From: Punica granatum
Lineage: Eukaryota; Streptophyta; Magnoliopsida; Myrtales; Lythraceae
NCBI RefSeq assembly: GCF_007655135.1
Contig: NC_045131.1
Location: 26,768,001 to 26,832,000, forward strand
DNA length: 64,000 nt
Direction: 5' to 3'
Numbering within the stretch: position 1 is the stretch's first letter; every line of letters starts with the position of its first letter. The notes under the pieces were generated by a model. It was not told the origin of the DNA and did not search any database. It worked only from the letters and a program-made list of their open reading frames with translations. Position numbers and translations under genes: made by a program. Shown piece after piece: positions 47,545 through 58,585 of the stretch.

Positions 47545-48228
47545 TATTGCATTCATTTGTATTTATAATTGATCATATATGGCATTCCAATATTTTGACC
47601 TCTCAATTAATATGAAATCGGTAAGTACCAAAAACCGTGGATCCTGAGCTACGAAATGCGTTGCTTTATTATTCTGATAAGTGTTCTGAATTTGATTGTT
47701 ATATTGCTTTCGTTTAATTTGATGCTTATATATCGAAATGTGAGTGGTAAGTATTAGTAAGCTCAACTATCTAATTACGAAAGAAAATTATTTCATTTGA
47801 CTGTTTTGATCTTCATCCATTATGTGTGAATATCAATGCGTAGGCTATGGATTGTCAATTTACTGAGCTTTAAGCTCACCCCTCGATTTTAACGTTTCAA
47901 ATTAGTAAAAGTTCGAGGATTTGGGATCGGGTTTTGTGAATAACTTCTAGAAAGAATGTTGTGAGGCTTATATCTATAGTGAGTTCGGGCTTTTAATCTA
48001 GTTGTCTGACATTATAGTGTTATGAAAATGCGTGAAGTGTAGTTGCTTTAAATGATCAAAAAATTGTATAAAGTCTTTTGATTATTAATATAGATATGAA
48101 TAAAGTGGTCTATTAATTTCAAAGGGTTTTGCACATTCCGCAAATTATATTGATCAGCCATTACCGGAGATGGCCAAGGATTAAGTTAAGGCTCAACTTG
48201 GGTCGTGACACTTACATGATTTATATCT
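47545..48228. other. Intergenic, no gene recognised
   Basis: AT-rich, T-rich on the plus strand. No motif-bearing frames. Confidence 0.45.
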
Positions 48229-48230
48229 AA

Positions 48231-48715
48231 CTAGTTGATAACCGTTTGTTGCGTGGTAATATTTTAACACATACACTAGAAAAAAAAACTCGAATTTTGA
48301 CAAAAAAAAAAACAAATACTTACTCTAGTCTTATAAAAATGCGAAATATATATATATATATATCAAGAGATAGAAATTCAACTTGTAATACGTATAGAGA
48401 GAAATCATTTATGACTTAAAGGGGTATGAAAAAACAAATAGAAAGATTATGCATGCGAAATGAAATATGTCATCTGCTTATAGGTACTCAGTGTATTGAA
48501 TTTAAAAAGATATCTTGTATTTCGAGGAGTCTATGTATATTATAGAAAAATTTCAATAAAACTCATAATCTAAATTATATATAAAAGTATGGCAAGTTTA
48601 TTCAATTTTTAATATTACAAAAATGCCCTTATACTATGGTGACTTTTTCTCACATCTTTTCGGCTCGTGACTTATGGTCGCACATTTTCACTATATATAT
48701 ATAAACCGGCTATTT
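48231..48715 (-). mobile_element. Non-autonomous Helitron, minus strand
   Basis: Read on the minus strand, the 3' end is CCACGCAACAAACGGTTATC then AACTAG|T (terminating at 48231). This is a short GC hairpin-like segment, spacer, CTAG and host T. The likely 5' end is at the TATATATATAGTGAAAATGTG stretch near 48715. The interior shares AAAGATATCTTGTATTT(C/T)GAGGAG and AAAACTCATAAT with the element at 50672-51600, so they are two copies of one family. Confidence 0.55.
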
Positions 48716-48719
48716 TTAT

Positions 48720-50246
48720 TCATTGTTCATTTTCGATGCTTCATTGTCTCGCATCTCTCTCAACTGAGTTAGCCATTCATCAGAGGTATGTTTGTTCTAT
48801 TATTATTTCATATATGTCATTTCATATATATGTCATTTCACGTGCATAATCTTTCTATTCGCTTTTTCTACCTCTTTAATTCATAGAAGATTTCTCTCTA
48901 TACATATTACAATTTGCATTTTTATAAGACTATAGTAACTATTTTTTTTACAATTAAGTTTTTGTTATCTCACTCGCTATTTATATTGACACATCTTCTT
49001 GGCACATGCATTTTTTTTTATTTGTATGCTTTTGTGGCATATGTATTGAAATATTACAACGAAACACACGGGCATCAACTATCAACTAGTAATATATAAA
49101 AGTCAAGGCGCATATATGAGAAAGCGCCACATAAGAGAAATTGCAAACCGGCAACTACACATTGCGTTGACCTTTCGATTACAGTTCAATGAACTTATAT
49201 TATATTTTACTTGTGTCACATTCGACACATTTGTATGCAATAATATCTAATTCTTGAAAAATTACAATTTTCTAGACAATTGGAAAGAATTCCTTGATTT
49301 TGGAAATTGTTCAATTTTAGTGTGCCATATGCCTACAAATATAAGATTGAAAACTTGGGTCTCCACCAATGAAATTGCTTCATTCAACCATCTGGCAACC
49401 CTATTGGATTATATTATAAGATTATTGGTATTCGCATTTCTGCGAGGCTAGATTATGCATTTATTTGCAATCCTGAATTCTATTATTTTTAAGTCTACTT
49501 AGTAAAATTTTTAGGTATTAATATACTTTTTCTTCACATTTATATGTCATATGTGTTAATTATCTACTTTCTATCTTTCAGAAATTGACAAAAATACCTA
49601 TCGCACAATGCAAGGTATTAACAAGTATATATAAGAGCCGAAACACGAAATGTGAAAAGCTCCATTTTATAACCTTGAACTCTTGATAAGATGTTATCAA
49701 TTGCTCGAATCGGTCCATTTGATAATATGCACCTTCACGCAAATTGGCCTTTCAATTTTAGGTGAATGAGCTTATACTATATTTTCTTGATATTATATTA
49801 AACGAATCCTATAAATTTGTCCAGATAATTTGTGTTAAATTTCTTTTGAAAAATTAAAAGTTTCCTCGATAATCTAAAAAAACTCCTCAAAATATATGAT
49901 ATTTTTGTAGTTCAATGTACTAAATTCTCTATAAACACCAAACAAAATTCATTTTATCCATAATATTTCTATTCATTAAGTTGTTTTTGTACCTCTAAAC
50001 GATATCTCAATTTTTCATACGTACATATACGTATAACAAGATTACAATTTTTCTATAAGTATATCGTTCCGTTTATATGTCCACAGTGTACGTACTTATT
50101 TTTTGTTATCATGATTTTACTTATGTAACTGCCTTTTTTGTTTGTTTATCAATATTCATTTATAAGTCATATGTGTTAATTATCTTTTTTTTTTTTGTAA
50201 AAAAGAAGATGAAAAGTTACCACGTAATGCACTGGTATCTTCTACT
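48720..50246 (+). mobile_element. Head-to-tail Helitron units (ends at 49089, 49625 and about 50246)
   Basis: Three plus-strand 3'-end-like sites follow one another. ACACACGGGCATCAACTATC then AACTAG|T ends at 49089. CGCACAATGCAAGGTATTAA then CAAG|T ends at 49625. CACGTAATGCACTGGTATCT ends near 50246. The first two are followed at once by a 5'-start-like TATATAAAAG/TATATAAGAG sequence. The second and third units share TCATATGTGTTAATTATCT before their ends (about 49547 and 50167). This is a tandem arrangement of short Helitrons without coding capacity. Unit borders are approximate. Confidence 0.5.
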
Positions 50247-50671
50247 TGATTAATGATTTTGGCTCTTGTAGTGAGAACTTATGAGAGCCCTCTATCCATT
50301 TATTGAAAATGCTACCGCCTAAGTATTTTTTTGGATATCCTTAACTTGTGGCTAGCCATAGAATTCTTAACAAACAAAATCATTGGTACATTTATCAAAA
50401 TAAGAACGAAATAATTAAACGATTAAATTCAAATGATGAATTATATTGAGGTCTATTCCAATGTTAAAAAAACCATACCAAATAAAAAAAATTTATTACC
50501 TAATCAATCAATTATAATAAATAAAAACTGAGGCACAAGATTTGATTGCGCACTTAGGGTCAATCTCAAAATCCGCAGCCCCATGTAAGAGAACCTTTCT
50601 TTTTCATTAAATGAATTGTTACTATATTTTATTTGTACTGTATTCAACGAATTGTATGTGTTTGTATATAA

Positions 50672-51600
50672 CTAGTGAATTTGCATGTACTTTGCATGTG
50701 AAACCTTCTTTTATAAGGTTAAAATACATCATACTAAAACGATAGATTATATAAGAAAATTTTTTTAGAAAAAGAAATATACAAATTATAAGTAAATTAA
50801 TAGTATCTTCTCTTGAATGCATTTGAGATAATTTCTAGTTAGAAATATGTTCTTACATATAAATAAAATAAAAAATAGTTAATAATATCTATGAGAGTTA
50901 ATGATTTATAAAAAAAAATTGACCTTTTTATGAATTCTAGCACGAATTTTTTTAATTGAAAAATTACAAATTATGACTTTCTTATCACCTCTAGCGTGAC
51001 ATCATTTTCCTATCAATTTGAACTGATTTTTCTAACATAGAACTAACATTATAGACATGGCACATGAAAATCTATCAAGTGAAACCCAAGAGTATTTAAA
51101 TATTAAATGAAAAATAAAAATTATTAAAGGAAACTAATAATATTCACAAAAAGTAGTATATATGTATATATAATTAATAATAGTATTTACATATGTGTAA
51201 CATAAAAAAGTATATACAAAATTAACATATTAATGGCAAATCACTATATCTAAATATATGAACATGTTAGGACAACAGACATTGAAAATGAATATATGGG
51301 GCAACGAAATTATCATCTATTTATAGAATATTTAGTGTATTGAACTTGAAAAGATATCTTGTATTTTGAGGAGCATGTAAATTATCGAAAAAATTTTGAT
51401 TTTTCGATAAAACTCATAATATATGTAAATGCATACAAATAATATGAACGAATATAACAATTCATTGAATATAGTATAAATAAAATATAGCAACAATTCA
51501 TCTATCTGAAAATGAAAAGTCCCACTAAGGTGAAACTACAGGTTTTACAATTGGTCTAACGTGGCCCAACCACGCCATGTGCCCCGACTTTTATATATTA
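50672..51600 (-). mobile_element. Non-autonomous Helitron, minus strand
   Basis: The minus-strand 3' end reads GCATGCAAAGTACATGCAAA-like hairpin sequence then TTCACTAG|T, ending at 50672. The 5' end is near 51600, where the minus strand reads TATATAAAAGTCGGGGCACA. Internal words match the element at 48231-48715. Confidence 0.5.
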
Positions 51601-51604
51601 TAAT

Positions 51605-52455
51605 AGAATTGATAAATATAATTTAAATTGAATGATTATACATTGAATTGTCAAAGAGTCGGGCCAAAAGATAATTAATATTAATAAATTTATAATTATA
51701 ATTGGGGTTTTTTTAATGGCCATTTGTCGTTGGAGATAAATAAAAGAAAATAATAATGGTTAGTTCTTCTGTTCAAGAAAATATAACGAGCAAGCAAATA
51801 TTTTCGGTGGCACTCTAATATATGGATATGGAAGTTCAAGGGTGTCGGCTAATTAGTTCGAGCTGGGCGCTTTACCAAGATTCGAGCCAGCAAGCACATA
51901 TGTTTATTTACTTCTCACCCTCCGTATTCACCAAAAATAAAACAACTCGTAACGAAAGTTTGTATTCTGCAAAATCCCCACGTTTATTCGAACAAAACAT
52001 CCCTCGATTTCCTCGACCTATTACGCCCATATGCAAATGTAATTCCAACCAGACCAATCATAGACCCAAATTTATCGTCTTCCCTGCCAAGATTTTCTCT
52101 TTTTTTTATTAATTTTTGTTTTCCAATTATTTCCGATTTGTCGGCAATAATGCAGCGCAGGCAGCCCCAATAGTTTTCTATGCTCCTTACCCCCACCCGC
52201 ACCGATCCGAGTCTCTGAACTGGGTCACTCTTCGCCTCTCTGACTAACAGATCAATTCGTCGTATCAGCAGCAAAAGCTACGAATTTGAGCAGTGCCCCT
52301 TACTTTTTGGGCGATTTGGTGAAGTGGGTAATCGTTGTTTCTTTGTCATAGTTTAAAAGGAACAAACTTTTTTTTTTCCTTTTCTCCGTTCCGATTTTTT
52401 TTCTTTTTGGGTTGGTTGATGAGATGAGAGATATTTGGGGGAATTGGGGGAGACA
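51605..52455. other. Intergenic and 5' leader of the DUF616 gene
   Basis: AT-rich to about 51800. Then composition becomes mixed, and the last 250 bases are pyrimidine-rich, consistent with promoter and 5' untranslated region of the gene starting at 52456. No TATA box could be assigned with confidence. Confidence 0.45.
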
Positions 52456-52530
52456 ATGACTGGAGGGTCATTGGGTTTGGGGATTCGATCGGGAAGTTAT
52501 GGGTCTCTACAGCAACAGGCGCTTCTCCTA

Positions 52531-52566
<36 letters not shown>

Positions 52567-55500
52567 AACGGTTCCACGTTCCAGATTGCTCAGACGACGC
52601 CACCGAGAAAGCCCGGCAAGATGCCCAAGGAGAAGGAGAAGCTTGCCCACAGGATCTACAAGTTCGCCGGTCGCAAGAAGGTCGGAATGCTGTTCCTCTG
52701 TGTGATCTCTGCCGCCGTGTTCGGTTGGGTCCTGTATGTCGGCAAAGGTCAGGAACTCTCTGTCTGTTCATTCAGTTTCCTATCTTCAGCACTGAAGATG
52801 ATTACAGCGGCGGGAATTGCACTTACTAGTTGTATGTTCAGCTTAGAATTCGGAGTACCTTCTGTGTCTGATGGCTAATGTTGGCTTGTATCTGATTTGG
52901 CACGATGTAATCGGTGCACGAAGGATTTTCTAATGTTTTCTAGTAGCATGATGATCCGAAAATTACTTTCCTAGCGCGCGTGATGCAATGGGGCAGCCCA
53001 TAGGAACAACAATGTGCAATGTCGCAATCTTGGGTATATCCTGCAGTGCTTTTGTTGCTTAGTTTCAGAATTTTGATGTAACCGAAAATGATAACGAAGC
53101 TCATAAGATGGTTGTGATTCATATCCTGAAGCACTTCGTAGTATTGTAAATTGTTACTTCTAGTCCACTACTACATCAGTACTCTTAGGCTCTTCCTAAC
53201 TGTGTCAGCTCCCAAAGATCAAAATTGAAGAATCTTTGCATTTATTGATCGACTTCGCTACCTTTAAGAATGAGTCTTTTGCATTTTTAGGTGAAGACAC
53301 GGGGGATAGGGCTGAAGTTGTAAGGATCCAGAGTGGCAACTCGACTCTGAGTTATTCTCCAACTTATGAAGTTGTGGGAACTGCTATTAATGGCTCATCC
53401 ATTGGCTCCCAAGAAAGGGGTGGAAGTCCTCCTCTAGCTCCTCCACCGCCGCCTCTGCCTTCCCCTCCCCCTCCCCAAGAATTCTTTCTTGGCTACACTC
53501 TTCCCCCAGGGCATCCATGTAATAGTTTCAGGTTACCTCCCCCACCTGCTGACAAGAAAAGAACCGGACCTCGTCGTGAGTATACTCCAAATGTGGCTTT
53601 ACCTTTACGTACTTGCTGATATGTAATATGTTGTCTGAGAATGCCAATGCCAGTGAATCTGTTTGCTTAAGTCGATAGATCAGGGATAGAAATGGCGAGG
53701 TCCATGGCGACTGTATGAAAATTGAATGATAAAAGAGATGGTGGACAACATCTAAAGAATAAGCCGGTAGATGAAATTATGGTAAGATTTCACTGATGAG
53801 GGCATGTTCTCTTTATCTTCAGCCTGCCCTGTATGTTATCTACCTGTGGAAGAGGCCATTGCTCTAATGCCGAAATTCCCGTCACCATCCCCTGTGCTCA
53901 AAAACCTGACATATGTACATGAAGAAACTCTAAGCAGAGAAGGGGAATTTGGGGGATCAGATTTTGGTGGTTATCCTACTTTAAGGCAGAGGAATGATTC
54001 CTATGACATAAGGGAGTCAATGAGCGTGCATTGTGGGTAGGTTTCTGTATTTATCCTTCTGGTCTATTTGTTAAACCCATATTGCAAAGTCTCTATTGCT
54101 TCCTCAAAATTCATTCAATCTGTCCTTTTTCATCTTCTAGCTTCATCAAAGGAAGTAGACCTGGCCGTGGAACAGGATTCGACATTGATGATTCCGACCT
54201 TCTCGAGATGGAGCAATGCAATGGAGTTGTTGTAGCATCAGCAATTTTCGGTATTTCTCCACTTTATTCCTTATTAATCCTCAGTCTTTAAAACTACCAT
54301 TGGTTTTCTCACTGTGTTGAGCTGTTTCTTCATCAGCAAACTTCGATGAGTTGCAACAGCCCAAGAATATTAGTGAACATGCCAAAAGGACTGTATGCTT
54401 CTTCATGTTTGTGGATGAGGAGACTGAATCATATTTAAGGAATTCAAGTATGTTGGACAGCAATAAAAGGAGCGGACTATGGAGAGTAGTTGTTGTTCGT
54501 AATCTTCCCTATAAAGATGCTCGGCGCACTGGCAAGGTAATACAGAGGGCAAGGTTCATCGAGAACTGGTCCAGTTTTCTATTTCCCTTCCCCAGGATGC
54601 ACATAATGTGGAAATTGTCGGGACTGCACTGTCTAATAGCATGAAATTGAGTTCTTTCCAGATTTGCAATTTTTTCATTTTACATATTTTCCTCATCTTT
54701 CTCAGATGAGAAAAGTGAAATCTAGAAAATTTATGTTTGAGAACGTGATTCCAATGCTATTTCCTTGTGTGGACACTCTGCCTAACTTCCTTTCTTTATG
54801 TTTTCCAAAAAAAATTCCTACTGGTTTTGCAGGATAAACAGACTTCTGTTCTCCTTGATGATATGACTTATTAACTTGTTAGTTCTGCCAATTAAATTTT
54901 TCTTGACGAAAGAAATATTTAGGGGGTGATATAACTTGGGTGTTTATTAAATGTTGTTGCACTTGCAGATCCCGAAACTTCTACTGCACAGGCTGTTCCC
55001 TAATGTCCGTTACTCTCTCTGGATTGATGGAAAACTTGAGCTTGTTGTGGATCCATACCAGATACTTGAAAGGTAAACAATGCAAACTCATTATCCGTAA
55101 TTTTGAAGCCTCTTCTTCATTTTTTACTGGAGCTTTTGGTTCTTTTTCCTTTTTGTGAAGGTTTTTCTCTGGTCATTTTTAGTCATGCATTTTTCAGGAT
55201 TTTCAGACCCTATTTGCGTATGATCCCATCAGTAGGTGCATCTTAATATTGCTGACCCAAAATACGAATGGACCTATTTGGGTTATTTTTCTGAGAACTA
55301 TCTTGATTGTGGGTTGGGTCGAGAAACCTTGTATTTACACTTTCTTTCCTTTTTTGTTTTCGGGTAAATTCAGGTTTTTGTGGAGGAAAAATGCTACTTT
55401 TGCTATATCTCGACATTATAGGAGGTTTGATGTCTTTATAGAGGCGGAGGCAAACAAAGCTGCTGCGAAGTATGATAATACTTCCATCGACTTTCAGATT

Positions 55501-56577
55501 GAATTCTACAAGAAGGAAGGATTGACCCCCTATTCTGTGGCTAAGCTTCCCATTACCAGCGGTAGGATCAAACTCATAAACTCTTTTTACTTTGTTCAAC
55601 CAGAAAGCCGAGATTAATGATATCATAATTTTTTTTTAATCAAGCAGATGTTCCAGAAGGATGCGTGATTATAAAGGAGCATGTCCCGATCTCAAATCTC
55701 TTCACCTGTCTCTGGTTCAACGAAGTGGATCGATTCACGTCAAGGGACCAGATCAGCTTTTCGATTGTGAGGGACAAGATCACTGCAAAGACTAACTGGA
55801 CCTTAAACATGTTTTTGGACTGCGAGAGGCGCAATTTTGTTATTCAGGTAATTCTTTTTATTTTGAAGCAAGAATGCTGATCACAAGACTTATTCAGATC
55901 TGAAATTATTGGCAAATCAAATTACCCTGTCTAACAGTGATATGTAAATGAAGACAGTTCCACTGATTTTAAATTGTCCGTTGCTCACAATAACGTGACA
56001 GAAGCTGAACCAGTTAGATCTTCGGTAGAATCGTGGCCTACTGTCCTTTTACTATGTGGGCTGTACCGTCACCCATTTTCAGTCGGTTCTTCCTCATTTC
56101 ATGTCGTCAACAACGGTGGCCTGAATTTTCACAGACATCAATGTCAATTTATAATTTTGGCAAGTTTTGATATGTTGATCTGGTCTTATTGAAAACCCGG
56201 AATTTTTAGTTTCCAACTCGGGTTGCCATCAGTGCTCGAAAGAATGCTGGAGAAACATTGAACATGTTAGACCACAGTAGTTTCGAAGGATTCGTGTAGC
56301 CTCCCTAGAGTAATTTCATCTTTATTCCCTCTTTTTGCAGAAGTACCACCGAGATATATTAGAGCAGAGGGCCGGACGTGTTCCAGTCACCATACATCCT
56401 CCGCCGCCAATTTTCCTGCCACCACCGCTGCCATTAACACGAGCACATGGAACCAAGAGTGAGGGGTCCGTGAATGGACCAGTCAAGAAGGTTACGACGG
56501 AGCATGGCAGAGAAGAGAGGAGCTCTAGACGGCATCGGAAAGTTTCTGCAGGTAATAAGGATATTGATTCAAGATAG
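52456..56577 (+). CDS. DUF616 (TOD1/MUCI70-type) type II membrane protein, 9 exons
   Basis: Coding exons are 52456-52747, 53291-53575, 53823-54036, 54141-54250, 54337-54536, 54969-55072, 55374-55561, 55648-55847 and 56341-56577, all GT-AG, summing to 609 codons plus stop. The start MTGGSLGLG is family-typical. Features in order: polyQ of 12 (26-37, CAG-rich), basic stretch, one transmembrane helix (about 76-95), a proline-rich stem (PPPPPLPSPPPP), then the DUF616 core with GYTLPPGHPCNSF, CPVCYLPVEEAIALMPKFP, VVASAIF, KRTVCFFMFVDEET, YSLWIDGKLELVVDPYQILE, FAISRHYRRFDVFIEAEANK and HVPISNLFTCLWFNEVDRFT. The tail is proline-rich then basic. Members include Arabidopsis TOD1 (reported alkaline ceramidase) and MUCI70 (putative glycosyltransferase), both in the endomembrane system; which activity applies here is unknown. 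The C-terminus could run further if the GTAATAAGG after SAG (about 56552) acts as a donor. Confidence 0.93.
52531..52566 (+). repeat. CAG/CAA trinucleotide run coding for polyglutamine
   Basis: Twelve consecutive Gln codons, mostly CAG with one CAA, lie near the N-terminus of the DUF616 protein. A length-variable site in coding sequence is likely. Confidence 0.85.
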
Positions 56578-56579
56578 AA

Positions 56580-57255
56580 TTTATCTGAAGAATCTTTTCG
56601 TTCTTCTCTCTTCATTGCTTGGCTAGGAGGGCTTCCGACAGCCGCCGAGGCAAATTGGGTGAGAAGAACGTCGGAGCTCCATATCGATAAGATTCTTTTG
56701 GCATACTAAAGAAAAATTGATTTTTTTGGTGTATATAACATTGTTATCTTTTTTTTTTTCCCTTAATCAGAAATACGAGTTATTCATGTGTTGGAACTCA
56801 ATCATCATTTAATGACAAAATTAATTTTTTATATGTGATATTTTCCAGTCTCTGTAGAATTATTTCTCGTTTAATTTTTGATTCTTGTATGGTCCATTTA
56901 TCAGTTCTAAGATCACTTGTCTCTAGGGAAGACGGAAGTTTCATAGACAAAACTCGTAACCGATGGTAGAGGTGTGTCACTGGGTGGGCATTTTCGTAAA
57001 AAGCAGGCATTTTCGTAAAAGGCCAAAACATCTTGATGGCGGGGTACTGTGCTATCCTTTCCCCCAAAATTCAAACTCGGGTAAAGTCGGTTCTGTCCAA
57101 TCTCAAGTTTAACCAAAAGGCGAAGAAAATAGATATCACGTTATTCGATCTCATTCAGGCTGCTGCATGAATCGAGTTCCGACAGAAAAGACATTCGAGA
57201 TAAAACTAATATTAGAAAATAGGAATTAATTTTAATAGACTCGTCTCCAAGGATA
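56580..57255. other. 3' flank of the DUF616 gene
   Basis: The first 200 bases probably hold the 3' untranslated region, including T-rich and AATAA-like sequence. No further gene recognised. Confidence 0.45.
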
Positions 57256-57259
57256 CTAT

Positions 57260-57924
57260 TAGGGGTTTGCATGTATATCGGATATATTCGGAACAGATTG
57301 GAACCTCCCCGTTCGGTTAAGTTTCGGGTAACTCCAATTGAAAATATGGTAGAGTTTGAATAGTAATTTAAGGAATCGGTGAAAATAAGTTTCGATTCAG
57401 ATTCTAACATTCAGGTTATTTACGAAATCGGAACCCGGGATCTATATTTTTTTAAAAAAAATTATTTTATATTTACATAATTTTTATGTGCGATGTAGTA
57501 GATATAAAATCTTAATGAGAGCTTATTTGCTTTGTCTATTAAGAAGAGCTCTATCATCATTTTTTTGTTAAATAACTATATAATCTTTTAATTGCGTATT
57601 TGCTTTGTTATATAATTTTATGGAGAGTTATATAATCCTTTAGTTATGTGGATTTACTCTATGTCGATAATTATTTGTTTTGCGCGATTGTGAATGAGAT
57701 CTTTTCAATTTTAGTTATTTATTTAATTTATTGTGCTTGAAGAAAAAAAAAATTACAGGTTCCAACAGAGTATTTGAAACTTATAGTATAATTCAGGTTT
57801 CGAGTAGGTTTTGGTTTGAGATTCCAACACGGTAGGGTTCGGTTCCAATATCTTTGAACATTTCCCCTACAGGGTAGGGTCCGAGTATAGTGAAAAAAAG
57901 GGTACCCGAATCCTCACACCCTTA
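57260..57924. mobile_element. hAT-type MITE, 665 bp
   Basis: A perfect 8-bp GATACTAT flanks both sides (57252-57259 and 57925-57932). Terminal inverted repeats are TAGGGGTTTGCATG (left) and TAAGGGTGTGAGGATTCGGG (inward from the right), of the TAGGGGTG type common in hAT elements. Both ends carry repeated GGTTCGG/CGGGTA-type words. No coding capacity. Confidence 0.75.
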
Positions 57925-57934
57925 GATACTATGG

Positions 57935-58230
57935 ATTACCAAAGTGAAACTACGAAAATATCCATAATGTTTCATCAATTAAGATCGGATTCAAATTATT
58001 AATGAATACCGGTGTCCGAAATATCCAACAGTAAGAATGAATAATTGATACTAATTTAGATTGAATAATATAATTTGAAGTGGATTTTTATATATATTTT
58101 GGTGCAAGTGGAGATATATTTTATATTTTTAAAACTTTGGTTTTCTTTTTCTAATTTCTTTTCTTAATTTTTCCTTTTAATGGTCCACTGGGCCAGGCCC
58201 ATTAATAAAGCCCAACGAGAAAGGGCCGGT
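57935..58230. promoter_or_regulatory. CDC20 upstream region with site II (TGGGCY) motifs
   Basis: TGGGCC at 58189-58194, GGCCCA at 58196-58201 and AGCCCA at 58209-58214 are clustered site II-type elements. These are known TCP-binding sites in promoters of proliferation-linked plant genes. They lie 370-400 bases above the CDC20 start codon. The rest of the interval is AT-rich. Confidence 0.55.
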
Positions 58231-58237
58231 GAGAGTA

Positions 58238-58248
58238 TAGCCGTTGCC
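58238..58248 (-). promoter_or_regulatory. MSA-like mitosis element of the CDC20 promoter
   Basis: The minus strand reads GGCAACGGCTA, containing the AACGG core of the M-phase-specific activator element recognised by three-repeat MYB factors in G2/M genes. The same TATAGCCGTTGC occurs again in the truncated copy at about 60498-60509. Confidence 0.5.
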
Positions 58249-58270
58249 GCGTTCGTCCTCCTCTCATTTC

Positions 58271-58330
58271 AAACTCTCTCTCTCTCTCTCTCTGTGTCTC
58301 TCTCTGACTCTCTCTCTCTCTCTCTGTGCA
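58271..58330 (+). repeat. CT microsatellite in the CDC20 5' leader
   Basis: Interrupted (CT)n tract. Pyrimidine-rich leaders are common in plant genes. A shorter (CT)n tract sits at the matching place in the broken copy, at about 60566-60585. Confidence 0.85.
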
Positions 58331-58585
58331 GTGTTGCTCGACGAAGAGTTCGATTTTTAGGGTTCCTGTCGATTTCGATTTCGATTTCGAAGGGTTCCTC
58401 TGCTCCCTTTTTCTCGAAGGGTTTCTGTTTGGTTTCTCGGTCTCAATTTTATACATAATTGCTCTGCTTTTCTTCGTGAAAGACTAAACTTTAGCTGCAG
58501 GGTCGGTCTGTCTTACTTGTTTATTGTTTCTGTTCTCGGTGAATTTTCGTGTTTTGCGTTTTCGTTGTTTTCGTGTTTGTCTGTC

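Noticed and set aside
50263..50273. CTCTTGTAGTG, which looks like a CACTA right end
   Set aside because: No subterminal repeats and no matching left end nearby; the only CACTACAAGAGAA is 38 kb away. Treated as chance.
53804..54040. Separate small genes within 53.2-56.6 kb
   Set aside because: These frames are individual exons (with flanking intron read-through) of the single DUF616 gene; splice sites and phases join them exactly.
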